A stretch of 64,000 bases of DNA from Brachypodium distachyon (Eukaryota; Streptophyta; Magnoliopsida; Poales; Poaceae): NCBI RefSeq assembly GCF_000005505.3, contig NC_016133.3:22842555-22906554 (forward strand), read 5' to 3'. Both the position numbers and the translations under genes were made by a program. Every line of letters starts with the position of its first letter. The stretch's first letter is position 1. The notes beneath the pieces are model-generated. The model worked only from the letters and a program-made list of their open reading frames with translations, was not told the origin of the DNA and ran no database searches. This document shows, piece after piece, positions 45,416 through 57,706 of the stretch.

Positions 45416-45606
45416 TCATACTCGGAAAGACATTACCATGTGGTAACTCGTCACTAATAAAGTGGCAATTTCATAAATTGTTGGGTGGCAATTTTAATAC
45501 ATAAGTAATCTATTTTGCATGAAGTTGTCATGCGGCAAGTTCTTACTAGTAGGGTGGCAAGTTCATATGTTGTTAGATGGTAACTTTAAATCATAAGTAA
45601 CCATCC
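45416..45606. repeat. Degenerate tandem repeat, left part
   Basis: Units of roughly 80 bp contain GTAACTCGT..ACTAATA, GTGGCAAGTTCATATGTTGTT and GGTAACTTTAAATCATAAGTAACC. The same units resume at 46535, showing that the hAT element between inserted into a pre-existing array. Confidence 0.7.
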
Positions 45607-46534
45607 CACTGGCGGAGCTACCTTAGGGCCAAACTGGGCCATGACCTGCCCAGGATTTTTGCAAAAAATATATTAGCAGTGCTACTCATAAGGCCCAGCC
45701 CAGCGGAAGAAACCAGGCCTCTGGCCCTTAACCTGGACGATGCGTCTCTGCCCTGCTTCCTGTCGTCACTCGCCTGCAGCCAGGGGACGAGCCGCCGAGG
45801 AGGGCGCTGTTGCCCAGGCGACTGGCTTCAGCCAGTCAGGGCCGCCGCCGCTCGCCCCCGCACGCCGCACTGCGCCCACTGCTCCTCCTCTTCCCCAGTT
45901 TTTCTATCTAGGTGAATTTTTCCTTCTTTCCTCAAATTCCTAGTTTGCAATTTGTCAATTTCATAGCATGATACCGATTGGATTGTTCCATGAATGCAAT
46001 CTTGAGTAGTTGAACTACAAAATGGAATCTCTAATGCTAATGCTAGCATTGAGACGGGTCAAGGGGCAAATCAGATCCGTGCAAGCCTTATGAAGATGTT
46101 TGGTGTTGTTTATTCTATTATCCAAGATATGGTTGTCAATGGATCACTTGGGACTATTCGTGCGAGTCATTAGCCTGATCAGCTCACCAAGGAGCATTAC
46201 TTTCAAGTGGAAAAATTTCGTGCAACACTGGACACTCAACTATTTGAATTAAATCGAAAGCTGACTTCTTGTATCAAGTATTCAAGTATGTATGTCTGAA
46301 CATCTCTTGTCTAGCTCCTTAGGTAGCATCTTTTGGTATAAGTCTTTTTGTTTGTAGTAATGTTACGTATATTAAGATACCTTCTTTTGGTATAGCTTCT
46401 TTTGATATATAACCATGGTAACGAAAGATTTGAGGAACGACAAATGCTTATTCAAATGGTATGATTGAACACAAAAAATTTGTGTTCTCTTTTAGCTTGG
46501 CCCGCCCATGAATTTCTTTGTAGCTCCGCCACTG
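45607..46534. mobile_element. hAT element, 928 bp, with perfect 8-bp target duplication
   Basis: Termini CACTGGCGGAGCTAC (left) and GTAGCTCCGCCACTG (right) are 15-bp inverted repeats with one mismatch; the CAGTGGCGGAGC-type end is typical of hAT elements. AACCATCC is repeated exactly on both sides (45599-45606 and 46535-46542), the 8-bp duplication expected of hAT. The left interior is GC-rich. The right interior keeps a scrap of transposase, so this is an internally deleted derivative. Confidence 0.9.
46170..46290 (+). pseudogene. hAT transposase scrap
   Basis: The plus strand reads DQLTKEHYFQVEKF followed by RATLDTQLFELNRKLTS, matching the region just before the conserved C-terminal block of TTF/ZMYM-type hAT transposases. 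The same family left the larger remnant at 11850-12410. It is far too short to be functional. Confidence 0.65.
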
Positions 46535-46820
46535 AACCATCCTATTTTGTATGAAATTGTTATGTGGTAACTCGTTGGTAACAGAGATGGTAACTTCATA
46601 TGTTACTGGGTGGTAACTCTAACTCATAAGTAACCACTTGTTTTTGCATGAAGTTTTCGTGTTGTAACTTGTTACTAACAGGGATGGTAACTTCGTATGT
46701 TATTCGGGGATAACTTTAACGCATAGGTAACCATCCTTTTTGTGAGAAGTTATCATGTGGTAACTAATTGCCAACAGCGATGGTAATTTCCTATATTCAT
46801 TGGGCCGTAACTTTTAAGAC
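46535..46820. repeat. Degenerate tandem repeat, right part
   Basis: About three further units of the array at 45416-45606 are present, each with GGTAACTTCATATGTTA, GGTAACT..AACTCATAAGTAACC and a TGCATGAAGTT-like spacer. Confidence 0.7.
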
Positions 46821-46840
46821 GAAATTTTTTATGGTGAAAA

Positions 46841-49790
46841 TGAGGCGACCTAGACCCGTAAGGGTCCGGACCCCCGTGTATTCTGTGCTAGTCCCTGGAT
46901 CAAATGCTAGCACACGCAGTTCCATTGATGAAATATCATACACATGTCTATTACATCGGTTCGAATACAAATCCAGAGTACTTATTACAAGCCAAGCGGA
47001 AGTCCAAATAAAGCAAACTGATAAAGAGGGAGTCTCATCAACGCCACAGGCAAGTTGAGTGTAGACTCGTGACCCTGCGTCTTCTTATTAAGTGTCACTC
47101 TCTGCACATGATAGGTGCAGGTCAGTACATTGAATGTACTTGCAAGTCACACCTGTGTGGTTAGGAGGAATGCATGGAAATGATGAAGGATTTCGTAGTT
47201 TGGCTACTAGGGTTGTTTTTCCAAAATGCTGCTTTTGGGGTTTTGAATTACCCATAGTAGTTTCCTTTGAAAAATCTCTAATCCTGGAGTTTTGATAAAA
47301 CAGTGTTTGATCAATAGTATGGTCATTCTGTGGATGTTCACTCCAGGACCTAGCTATGCACTCTGGGTCAACTGACACTCACATAGCATCCCTTTTCCCT
47401 GACTCATCTGGTGGAATCTTCCATCGAGTCAAAACAGTTTTGGGGTTTTTGAAAACAAAACTTGAAGATCTCCACTTCTCCTGACTTAATGACTCAAAGT
47501 CGCCCGTAACCAAGGGCATGGTTAATTGATTAGATAGACACTCTCGAGAGATTTGTACACTTTACCCACTTGACACAATCAGTCCAGAGTGTTGCCTGAC
47601 GACAAGCGTGCGCAACAGGTAAAGATTGTGACGAAGTTTTTCACTAGAAGCCCCTTGATACCTAATTCTGGCACCGCCCACACCATATGAGCACATTGGC
47701 CCCTCTCCGGATGGCGATACCCATGTAAGGGTTTCCCGCTAGTTAGTCGACCAAGCCAGAGCCCATAATAGCAAGTGATTGCACAAGAAGCCTTTGGGTA
47801 CATGAGAAAATTTGAACTCTTGGATTTCTGAACGGCGGTCCCCACCTTCTCCTGAGCGTGTACCCGTTACGGGGTTACAACACTTGCCGATAGCCAACTG
47901 GCCTCCATCATACCATTCCATCCAGATAAAACATTTTGGTTTTATTTCGAAAACATTTTCCCAAAAACATACTCACTCATAAAGAGCACTTAATACTTTT
48001 CAATATAGTTTGGGTCCCGACCCGTTATAATAGTATAGCATGTTTTGGAAAAATGTAAATACATAACCTAAGGTATTTGGTGGCATGGCAATAAATCCTA
48101 TAAGCAATCTATTAGGAATAACTAAACACGTTGAAAACGCATTTGATAAATACTTCATAAAAAATAAATCTAACATGCATCCCTATGACACTGTAAACAA
48201 AATAGCATAAGCAAAAATATAGGTACTACATGATCAATAAGTGTAACTTGATTGGATCAGAAAGTGTCTGTGGTCGTCAACTCCTAGGCACTCGTCGCAA
48301 TCACAATCCGAATAATCTAACACGAAGAACGAAACAAAATAAATGTATAGCTCCAAGCATAAATCAAAATCCAACTATAACTCCAAATGAACTTCGAATA
48401 ACAAAATGTATTCCCAAACATTCAAGAGCAGAATCTCAACTTCATACGAATAATACTATAGCACCAACAAGCATGGTTCTAAAACCTACAGCCAAGCCTA
48501 AACTCTGAAGTTCAGTAATCTGCTACTGTTAACAGGTTGCAACTAAGGTTGACAGCTAAAAGGTGCTAAAGTACAGAACATGGCATGAAACGTATGCCAC
48601 AGTATAGTACTAAGATTTTACTAACTAACGCAACAGGTTTCAGGTCAATTGGATCTACAGATCAAAAGTTACTGGCTTGCAAAGGTGGCTAGTCAGATTC
48701 TGACAGATAAAGGATACCAACTTCTACTGATAAACTACTGGTGCTAAACTATCCTAATGACAGACAACTAAACATGCGGATCCAAGAATATAATCTAGTA
48801 TTCCAATTGACACTGGTTTCACAAACTTTGGAGACATGACTCAATAGCTAAGAACAGATGAATGTGGCTACTCTAAAACAAAACAGTACGGGATACGAAC
48901 TTCTGCTGTCGTGCTACTAGTGAAGATGAATTTGAAATGGCCCAACTAGGTAAGTACTGTGTAGCAGCGTACATAAGGTTCTAACTACCACAAGAATCAA
49001 CTAAAATGATGGTACGGACAACAAGAAGAACTACTGTGAACTAGTCTACTTGGTAATAATGGTGCTACAACTTCCTGCCGCGGCAGAGAGGCTGCTATGA
49101 ATACAGTTTTGCAACGACGATGCAGTGATCAAGATGAACCATCTACGGCTACTATCTACAGAACAATTATAGATAAACATACACTCTACACAATGGTGAA
49201 ACCTAGAACACATAATGATCAGAGAATTGCTAACGATCGATGCCTAAGCTACAGAGAAGTTGAACCAGTTCATACCCCAACTCTCACTGGAGAAGAACGG
49301 AATCGGTGAAGAAAGGCTCGGGGAAGAAGAAGAAAGGGTGGGCGAGGTTCACGGCTTCGCGGGAAGTCAAACGGTGCAGGCGTCGAGGTCCGGCGTGGTC
49401 TCCAGCGGCGGTGCGTCGTGGTTCCGGCGATGGTGGCCTCGGTCGTCGTAGTCGGGGTCCCTCCAGTGGTCTTCTTCGGCACCTCTATGGTGGCGTTCGA
49501 GCTCCGCGGCGGCCCGGGGATCAAAAAGGCGGCGGCGGCTTCGCGAATTAGGCGGTGGTTCTCTGGCGATTTCTCGCCAGAGTTGGGAGGCGGCGGCGGC
49601 GGATTAGGCATAGGGGAGAGGGAGAGGTGCCGGCGAGCGAGGGCATGCGTGAGAGGGGCGCGGGGGCACTTTATAGGGGTCGGGGGCGCATGGGCGAGGT
49701 GGCCGGCGGGGTGGTGGTCGTGCGCGCGTGGGCAGTTGCGGTTTGGCCGGAGGTCGGGGATGACAGGCGGGACCCGCGCGTCAGCGAGAG

Positions 49791-49845
<55 letters not shown>

Positions 49846-50376
49846 GTCGTTCGATCTGAGATGAGTGGCTGAGATTAGAAGATACCCTTTCGGGGTTTTA
49901 AGTGAAAGCGTATTTCACTGAGAATACACTTTCCTGAAGGGAAAGCGTACTTTCACAGAAAAAGGAAAAGAATAAAAAAAAGTATAAAATACTTTTCAGG
50001 ATCTATAATTCACCCGAAAATCCATTTAAAGTATTTAAAATATCAAATGACTTTAGAAAAATCCCCAAAAATTCTGTAAAATAATATATTTTATTTAGAG
50101 TCCAGGAAACTTATTCCCACTCAAAAATAAAATAATAAAAATAGTTTTAATGCCTTAAAGCTTCAAATAAATCCAAATAAAATCCTAAAATGCATTTTTA
50201 AATTCTAGAAAATTCTCAAAAAAAATTCTACCAAACTAACACATTCTAAAACACCAATTTAAACACTTTCAATAAAGCATCCTAATGAAACACCAAAATT
50301 TAAGACATGATCAAGGTGATATGCATGAGGAATGAAAAGGTGTGAACATCCGAAATTGAAAATATGGGATTTTACA
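46841..50376 (-). mobile_element. Solo LTR, 3.5 kb, opposite orientation
   Basis: On the plus strand it begins TGAGGCGACC and ends GGGATTTTACA, flanked by identical 5-bp duplications GAAAA (46836-46840 and 50377-50381). In element orientation (minus strand) it starts TGTAAAATCCC. A TATA-like CCTATAAAGTG occurs on the minus strand near 49671, followed by a Pro-rich frame starting near 49611. No internal domain or second LTR is present. Long length and GC-rich promoter-proximal part followed by AT-rich sequence resemble the solo LTR at 15365-19089, suggesting the same broad LARD-type class but a different family. Confidence 0.85.
49796..49842. repeat. (GA)n microsatellite within the solo LTR
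   Basis: More than 20 uninterrupted GA units. In LTR orientation this is a CT-rich tract just upstream of the TATA-like site. Confidence 0.9.
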
Positions 50377-50381
50377 GAAAA

Positions 50382-50842
50382 CATACCAATATGGGATCTA
50401 GTTTCGAAAATTTTGTACTAATCGTGAAGACGGATACTAAATCGAGCGCACGGTTTGAAACCTATAACCTTTTAAAGTTTGAGATTTTACAAACGCATTA
50501 ATAATGCATGCATGCAACATGTACCTACTATGCGTGGTTGATGTACCTACTATGCGTGGTCAACCTGGCCGTGCACGCGTCCTGACCAACGCGCGTACAG
50601 TCGCGCATTAGCAGAGTGCTTCATAAAAATGTGCTTAACTTTTAACACCCCCCCTCCCCAACCCCACTCCCTTTGACCGATTTTTGACTAGTATTGGGTT
50701 ACTAACTGGGCGACACGTCAACACGGTCAAAATACACTGGTCATGAAAATTCTTTTAAAAAAAATCACAAATGTTGTTCTCGATGTACTATTACAAATGG
50801 TAATCAGTAGAAACTAACTAATAGACTCAAATTTTGAATTAG
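50382..50842. other. Intergenic with a small direct duplication
   Basis: A 22-bp unit ATGTACCTACTATGCGTGGT plus two variable bases occurs twice in tandem (50519-50540 and 50541-50562). Nothing else is recognised. Confidence 0.5.
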
Positions 50843-50844
50843 TA

Positions 50845-50957
50845 CTCCCTCTGATCCATATTAATTGTCTCAAATTTGTCCAAATATGGATGTATGTATG
50901 CCTAAAAAGCGTCTGAATACATGTAATATTTAGACAATTAATATGGATCGAAGGGAG
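50845..50957. mobile_element. Stowaway MITE
   Basis: Ends CTCCCTCTGATCCATATTAA and its inverse TTAATATGGATCGAAGGGAG, flanked by TA on both sides (50843-50844 and 50958-50959). Nearly identical in plan to the copy at 1068-1178. Confidence 0.85.
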
Positions 50958-51100
50958 TATCTAGAATGTTCTCGGAACACATAAAAAATCATAAATGGTA
51001 CCCTAATGAAACAGTTCAAACTTTAGCTCATCTCCACAAAGTGTTCAGAAGAAACTGGCTCATTTTGTTTGTGTCTCAAATTTTGAACTAAAAAAAATTA

Positions 51101-51187
51101 CTCCATCCGATCCATAATAAGTGTTTGATTTTATACTAACTTAGTACAAAGTTATACTAAATTTGAGATACTTATTATGGATCGGAG
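51101..51187. mobile_element. Short Stowaway MITE, 87 bp
   Basis: CTCCATCCGATCCATAATAA at the left is inverted at the right as TTATTATGGATCGGAG. TA flanks both ends. The arms contain TACTAACTTAGTA-type self-complementary sequence. Confidence 0.85.
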
Positions 51188-51421
51188 TACTTACGAAACA
51201 TTAAATCTTTTTGTGGAAAATCATAAATGTTACGCCGAGTAAAATGTTCAAAATTCGGCTAATTCCGACAACGGACCAAGAAATCAAGGGTTTAAATTTA
51301 AAACCAAAAATTAAAAGTTCCAAAAAATTGAAAAGATTACAAAAAAACATTAATATTATGATCATACTACTTTAAAACTTTCAGGTGGCTCAATCCAATT
51401 TTGGCACACGTTTAGGCATAA

Positions 51422-51636
51422 AAGCATCCACAACAACATACCCATATTTTAGATACCCAAAACCATTATGGGTAGGGGGGAGAGAAAAATGACACCAACT
51501 TTTCCAGCATACCCAAAAGTGAATACCTAAAACTCAGACATGGATAGCTATCCATATATTTTTGGGTATCCAAGTTTTTTGGGTACGTTGCCGAGGTTTT
51601 TGGTTATTCTGCCCAAATATGGGTATGTCGTTAGAA
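51422..51636. mobile_element. Harbinger-like MITE truncating the Helitron frame
   Basis: Shares ACATACCCATATTT ends and the internal ACCCAAAACCATTATGGG motif with the element at 13700-14559. The left end follows TAA (51419-51421). The right end is degenerate and meets the Helitron helicase frame at ...YVAVSR, so its insertion or a later rearrangement removed the helicase C-terminus. Confidence 0.6.
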
Positions 51637-52308
51637 ACGAGAAACCGCAACATAAAGTTGGCCATGAGTAAAAACAGGTCTCTTTAGATAAACACCAACA
51701 CATGCTAATGTCTGGCATTGGCTTTTATTTATAGTCATTGCGTAGCACAAGCGAACAGGGAACTGTCTCCTTTGCAATGTGAAAGGCCATTTCAGGTTCT
51801 TTGATCTCAGGCATATACGGGGGATATAAACAACATCTCCAATATTAGAACCGGTCATTACAACAGCCTCAATGAGCTTTGTAGCCAACCTGGTAATTGT
51901 TAGTCTGGTACCGTTGCACAATCCTTTAGCCTGGCATAAATTTCTAAGAAGCATAATGGGAGCACCTATTTTTAAAACCAGCCTATGCTGAGGGAAGTTG
52001 TTGATAGAATTTGTGTTCAAATATTCTACAGGGTAAAAGACATCTGCATCACGTATGACATCACAAGAATCTGCAACACTATCAGAGCTAAGGTATTCTT
52101 TCTCGACCCTAGGTACCATGGCAAGAACAAAGGAGTTAACCTCATCAGCTATTTCGTTGGTAGGTGTGAGAATAGCTCGCTGTTTTAAATAAGCAGGGTC
52201 TAGATAACTATCCTGAAAACCAGTATATACCGCCTTTATAGTAGCCATAACCTTATCTCCCTCTGTGCACAAGGAGGTCAATCTGGAATCTGAATCCATG
52301 TTGGTTCA

Positions 52309-52446
52309 GATTCACCGTCACGCATAACAGCAGGCAACTTCCCTTCCCCTAGATCAAGAATCCAATTACTAAAATCAGATTCACCGTCACGCATAACAGC
52401 AGGCAACTTCCCTTCCCCTAGATCAAGAATCCAATTACTAAAATCA
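52309..52446. repeat. Perfect 69-bp tandem duplication in the helicase
   Basis: Copies 52309-52377 and 52378-52446 are identical as far as I can read. The unit is 23 codons and stays in frame, duplicating DFSNWILDLGEGKLPAVMRD plus GES in the helicase. Confidence 0.9.
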
Positions 52447-54660
52447 ACAACACGGGACCTCATGTCAGCATCCACAGCCGAGGGAGATAAACGCATATTT
52501 TCCGTGAGATGCAAAACTCGGAAAGAATGCCAAAGAGATAAGTTCGTAATTGCGGCATTAACAACCTGCATCCTAGTGCCACCTTCAATAACAGGTAGTA
52601 TTTGCCTAAGGTCACCACCCAGGACAACGGACTTCCGACCGCTCCCCCCAGGCAATAGCAAAGAAGCAACGCCAGAAGAAGCAACGGTCAGAACAACACG
52701 CCCCTGGCTCCTAAGGTAAGACACAATAGCATTCCAGAGGAAGGTTTTTCCAGTGCCGCCATACCCAGACACAAAAAAAAACCTGGTTTTGAATCCCTAA
52801 CAATATCTATGATTGCATCAAACGCCGCCAGCTGACCCTTATTAAGGTGTGCATACAAATCCTTGGCCTCCAACAGCAGTGATTCCGTGTCATATGACAT
52901 TTCATCAGCAAGCAATCTATTATCGCATCTAGCACTCTCATAACTGGATTTAAGGGGCAGTGCATGATCTAAAATGCTGCAGCCATTCCTTGCGAATACA
53001 ATGGACAGTTCGTCCAAAAGCATGTCCATAAGAAAAACAGGTGGTATGACATGCCCTGGATCTTGCAAGTCCTTCCTAACACGGTACTGAATATCCTCAG
53101 CCATATGGCCCGCATACTTGTCAAAAAAAGAGCGCTCAAGATCAACATGGTAACAAACAACTGCCTAAGCTGACCACCCATACCCCAATCCAAAGCCTCA
53201 TCAAAGGCGGCGGACCACTCCCTGTCATCACCAAGAAGCCCTCTCGCCGCACACGCCTCTTTAAAAGTTCGGAAAACAGTATCACCATATTTCCTAAGAT
53301 CACTGTACAAAGTGCACCTTTTACAATCATAAGAAGCATCCAAAGGTAATACAACTCGCCGCTCGAGGGGTGTACGTAGTACACACGGCCAATCCTGTCA
53401 GCATATACCTTCTCAAACCATTTTTTTTTTCAGATAACCAAGTCCATTTAGTTGGAAAGTCACAATAGGTCAGCGACCTCGCCTTTCTGTGACGCACATT
53501 TGCAGCAAACCATTGGGTTAACATTGTCTTCCTAACCGAGTCATTTTTTATAACACCCGCAAGGTTAGATGAACCACGGAAACGGACCACATGCATGTTA
53601 GGCAAGTGCACCGGCAAACGCTCAACAGAAGGCATCTTACTATGTATTGAGAAGCCGTATATCCGCCACAGGGCATCCTGCTCACATATGTATCGACACT
53701 GAAGATACTCTTCTACCTCATCGACATCCCGTACAAAGGACCCATCAAAGGAAACAATACCGTCGCGAAATCTCTCAAATAAAACTTTAGAAGCATCCGG
53801 GGATTTAGTGACATATTTGTATAGGTACTTTATCACGTGAGTTTTATTACACCATTCCACATTGATATGTCCCTGAAATCTTTTGAGCAGGTCCATGTTG
53901 TAAGGAACGACAAATCTATTGTCCAAACGGACCTTATTTTTCATAACAAATCGACCACTATCACGCCTTCTATAAAGAGGGAACCCATCCTCACCAACAC
54001 TTGTTTCAGGATGAAATGGTTTTGGAAATTTTTTTGAACAAACACCCTCTTTCACGCAAGGGAGTTTCATATTATCAGCACCACAAGGACCATGCATCAT
54101 AAAGTCAGCAACTAAAGCATACCCCAATGGATCTATAACAGGATCTGGTATTTCAGCAGAAATATGGGAATCAATAACCGAACAGCTTACCACGTCAGTT
54201 TTTTTATTCCTCAGCCAAATCAGTATGTGCGCATGAGGAAGCCCCTCTTCTGAAATTCAGCAGTGTGCAGAACTGCAAACCAGAAAGACAACAATAAATT
54301 TACTGACGGATTAAAGGATACGAAGTACGCACAAAGCAGAAAGTGGCACACGATACCAGCTTTGACAGGGCCGTATGCCTTGCCGCGTTTCATACGCCTA
54401 AGATACTCATTCAATTTAAGGTTATACGCCCTCACTATAAGGTCCGCTCTATCGGTGGGAACTTGGCCCGGTTCAAGCAGAAGAGCTTCTCTGATCTCAG
54501 GCTCTCAGAGAAGTGGAAAAGATATCTGGTGGCCCATGAACCCTAGAAATAGCAACAACATCTTGGAACTTTTCAATCATATATCGGCCACCTGTGTATG
54601 ACGAAGGAAGGATGTTTTTTTTCCCCACGGATTTCCCGTCCACACAACCCTGTCCAACCG

Positions 54661-54789
54661 CGTCTGTAATGCCTTGCAGGCTCTCAGCCCTCAGATCTTC
54701 CTGGCATTTTATAATAAAGCGCAGACGAGTCTCGTCTGTAATGCCTTGCAGGCTCTCAGCCCTCAGATCTTCCTGGCATTTTATAACAA
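54661..54789. repeat. 72-bp tandem duplication in the Rep region
   Basis: The unit starting CGTCTGTAATGCCTTGCAGG at 54661 restarts at 54733, a period of 72 bp (24 codons, in frame); the second copy is partial (about 57 bp). It duplicates IIKCQEDLRAESLQGITD. Confidence 0.85.
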
Positions 54790-56819
54790 TTCTCATCTAT
54801 GCAAGCACGGGCGTCTATAACAGCCTGTGTGGACAGCAAACCGCAGCACAAGAAAGGGTTATACTGGCCCTCCCTATAATGGCAGCAGTATATGCATAGT
54901 AGTCCTGCATTGTTAGTTTATCCCTCTTAGCCTCACCAGAGGACGCCGTCCGAATATGTTTTAACCCGAGCTGAAACCCATGCTCACCATAAGTAAACAA
55001 CGGAGGGTACTGCAAAGCCAAGTAAGCCGCGCTGCAAGTCACCACCCCTAGCATGCACAATTATATCCCGGCAAGGGGCTTCAAGAGTAAAATCCCCAAC
55101 TACCAAGACAGCGAGCTCATCACAGGTTGGCAAACTAAACTGAGGCCCGTCATTCTCACCAGGAGCAACAAGCCTTATTGAGAGCTCAATATTCTCACTC
55201 TTGTAATCGCTCCCTAGCAAGCCTAAACGTCTTAACAAGAGGGTTACATGCATCAAGCATATTCATAAGACCTTGGACTACCAAAGGATCCACATTACCC
55301 TGTGTCCTATCGTCCTTGTTCAACGCCCCAATTCGATTCGTCACCTCATTCTGGGTGTCATAGATATACAGTTCAGCAAATTTTGGAGGGACACCCTGTT
55401 CTGGCACGAGGGTGCCTATCCTATGGTGTACCTGCCCACTAATTTTGTAAATATTGGGTCCATTACCATCATTAACAGACCGATCAACAGTTGCACCCAT
55501 AGACGTGAAAGCAAACAAGCAATTGTACTGACGTATCTTCCTAATAAATGCCCGGCATCGGGGACCACCATCATACCGAAGCATATCGTGCAAGTAAGCA
55601 GGCGGCTGCTGGAAAGGGGGCATAAACACCTTGCCCCCTTTGCAACAGAGGTTGTACACTACACGCCTTTGCGTGATGGCTGATCGATTCGCCACTCGCT
55701 CCTGGTACCAAAAATCAGAGACACACCGGCTGCACCGATACCCAGGGCCACCATAGTAACTTCTCTTCTTCCTATGCGTTGCTGCAAACACATGTATATA
55801 TTTTTTTTAAACAGAGGAGCAATGGAAAATGAACAATCACCAAGGAACATGGCTGTATGCGGAACCTTTGAGCAGCTCGCACTCTTCTGAGGTAAAACCA
55901 GTCCACCCTACAGCAAGAGGAGAAGTGAAAGGAGCGCCTGCATCCAGCAGCAAGGGCCAAAGCAAGCCAGGCGGTGAGCGAATGAAAAACTTTGCAAACA
56001 GAATGCCTTCAGATACCAACGAGCACAAGACACAACCAACCTGCAGCATGCCCGCGGGTAATATCTAAAGCAAGCTTCCTTTTTTTTCGATTCCTAGCAG
56101 ACATTTGGGTCGGAAGCAACGGGGAAAAAGCCATCCCCTGTATCAACAGCCATAGGGAAAACAGAAACCTGAGCAAGCGGGTAACGCTCACCAAAAGCAA
56201 AGACAAGAAACAACGGGAACAAGTACATTTTCTTTTAGGCAAGCAGACGAATTCAGAACCGGATGAAGAGCACACTGCATCAGATCCTGCCGGCAGGTCC
56301 AGGGGTCTTCCCATCGCAAAAGCCTACTACATGTATTATGCAAGGGCGGAATCTCGCATAGAACAGCTAAGACCTAGGCAGCACACGGCAGCATTAAATC
56401 AATGGAGGCATGTATGGACACATGAAACACAAAGAAAGCATTTGCAGAGAACCACCCATAGGAATTCAGAAGGAGCAAGCTCAAAGAACTCACGAAATAC
56501 CAGATGGCATTTTTTATTTTCTTCGGAAACCATAAACATGCATCCTAAGTGAAACTATTTCCCTGCAAGCCCAAAACAGCTATGAAAGGCACTGTCAGGG
56601 ACCTGGCAGCATTAGCTTCCATCTCCTAAAGCAACATCGTGGTATATTCTTAGCAAACTATGCAGATATGAACTGAGCTATCACAGCCCGAACATGAAAC
56701 CTAAGGAAAAGGAAAACTATTTCGTTCCAAGCCCAAAACAGCAATAACAGCACTATCAGGGAGATGACACCATAGTTTTTTTTGTCTCTTAGAACAACAT
56801 CATGATATATTCTTATATT

Positions 56820-57047
56820 CTTAGAAAACCATGCAAGCATGAACTGAGGCTCTACAGCTGGACCTATAATATTACGGATTACACCAGTTTCATGGTATAT
56901 TCTTAGAAAACCATGCAAACATGAACTGAGGCTCTACAACTGGACCTATAATATTACGGTTTACACCAGTTTCATTGTATATTCTTAGAAAACCATGCAA
57001 ACATGAACTGAGGTACTACAGCTGGACCTATAATATCACGGATCACC
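56820..57047. repeat. 82-bp tandem repeat, nearly three copies
   Basis: Units start at 56820, 56902 and 56984 with CTTAGAAAACCATGCAA. They run through ACATGAACTGAGG, ACTGGACCTATAATAT and CACCAGTTTCAT. A more diverged related copy is visible near 56650-56720. Located in the 5' non-coding part of the Helitron. Confidence 0.85.
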
Positions 57048-57596
57048 AAAACGAGCACCTGCATTCCCTAATCCCAGGAAACACATCAGGCAGGATTTTC
57101 AGTTTACAAATACAGAAACTAATAGACAGCAACCCCTTGCTGTAATACTGAACCAATCTATAACAAAAAACGTGGACATGGAATGCAAGACTACGGTGGC
57201 TTCCGACACACAGACAACAGGCATAAGCATCACACGGGGCAATATCTGACGAATAATGCAATTCAATCATAACAGGAGCACTCTGAAAACCAACATTTTT
57301 GATAATTTTAACAGCCAACAGAACTGGAAATCATGAAAATGAAACTATCATTAACCTTGCAGGCACACACACATTATTCTATTCTAAATATGCAGGAAAC
57401 ACTGATCTAGAGTTTAAGACCTATGACGGCTCCTCAGAATGTAACCTAGCACTACATGAGCATTTTTCTAACCTCAACTGCGGACAGAACACCTCGCATG
57501 AACCAGCAATTCATAGAACCCCACCAACTAACACAACAGGTAAGCATGCAGTACATATCAACTTTGCATGCATTTTTTGTTGTTGTTCTATTATAA

Positions 57597-57706
57597 TGAA
57601 AGAAGTAACAACTCAGCTACTAAGACCTATAAATATGAAAGAAGGAACAACCCAGCTTCTAAGACCTATAAATATGGGAGAAGAAATAACCCAGCATCTA
57701 AGACCT
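57597..57706. repeat. 39-bp tandem repeat, three copies
   Basis: Units contain GAAAGAAGTAACAACTCAGC and CTAAGACCTATAAATAT, repeated three times with a few substitutions. Located in the Helitron 5' region. Confidence 0.8.

Larger units (their letters stand above)
51637..55791 (-). pseudogene. Helitron Rep/helicase (RepHel), decayed
   Basis: Minus strand, 5' to 3': an N-terminal Helitron region with YRCSRCVSDFWYQE (55791-55195), Rep segments, an intact HUH motif PHAHIL (about 54213-54230), the Rep core to 53327 including the tyrosine motif YLYKYVTK, then a PIF1-family helicase with Walker A GYGGTGKT (about 52750), GGDLRQILP, TENMRL, and C-terminal motifs MTINKSQ and QLYVAVSR. Breaks: a frameshift just before HUH; frame changes near 53340, 53100 and 52290; loss of the stretch that should hold the Walker B DEAP box (the frame jumps from LLLPGG to GRKSVVLGG); and two tandem in-frame duplications. 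It cannot encode a working transposase. Confidence 0.9.
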
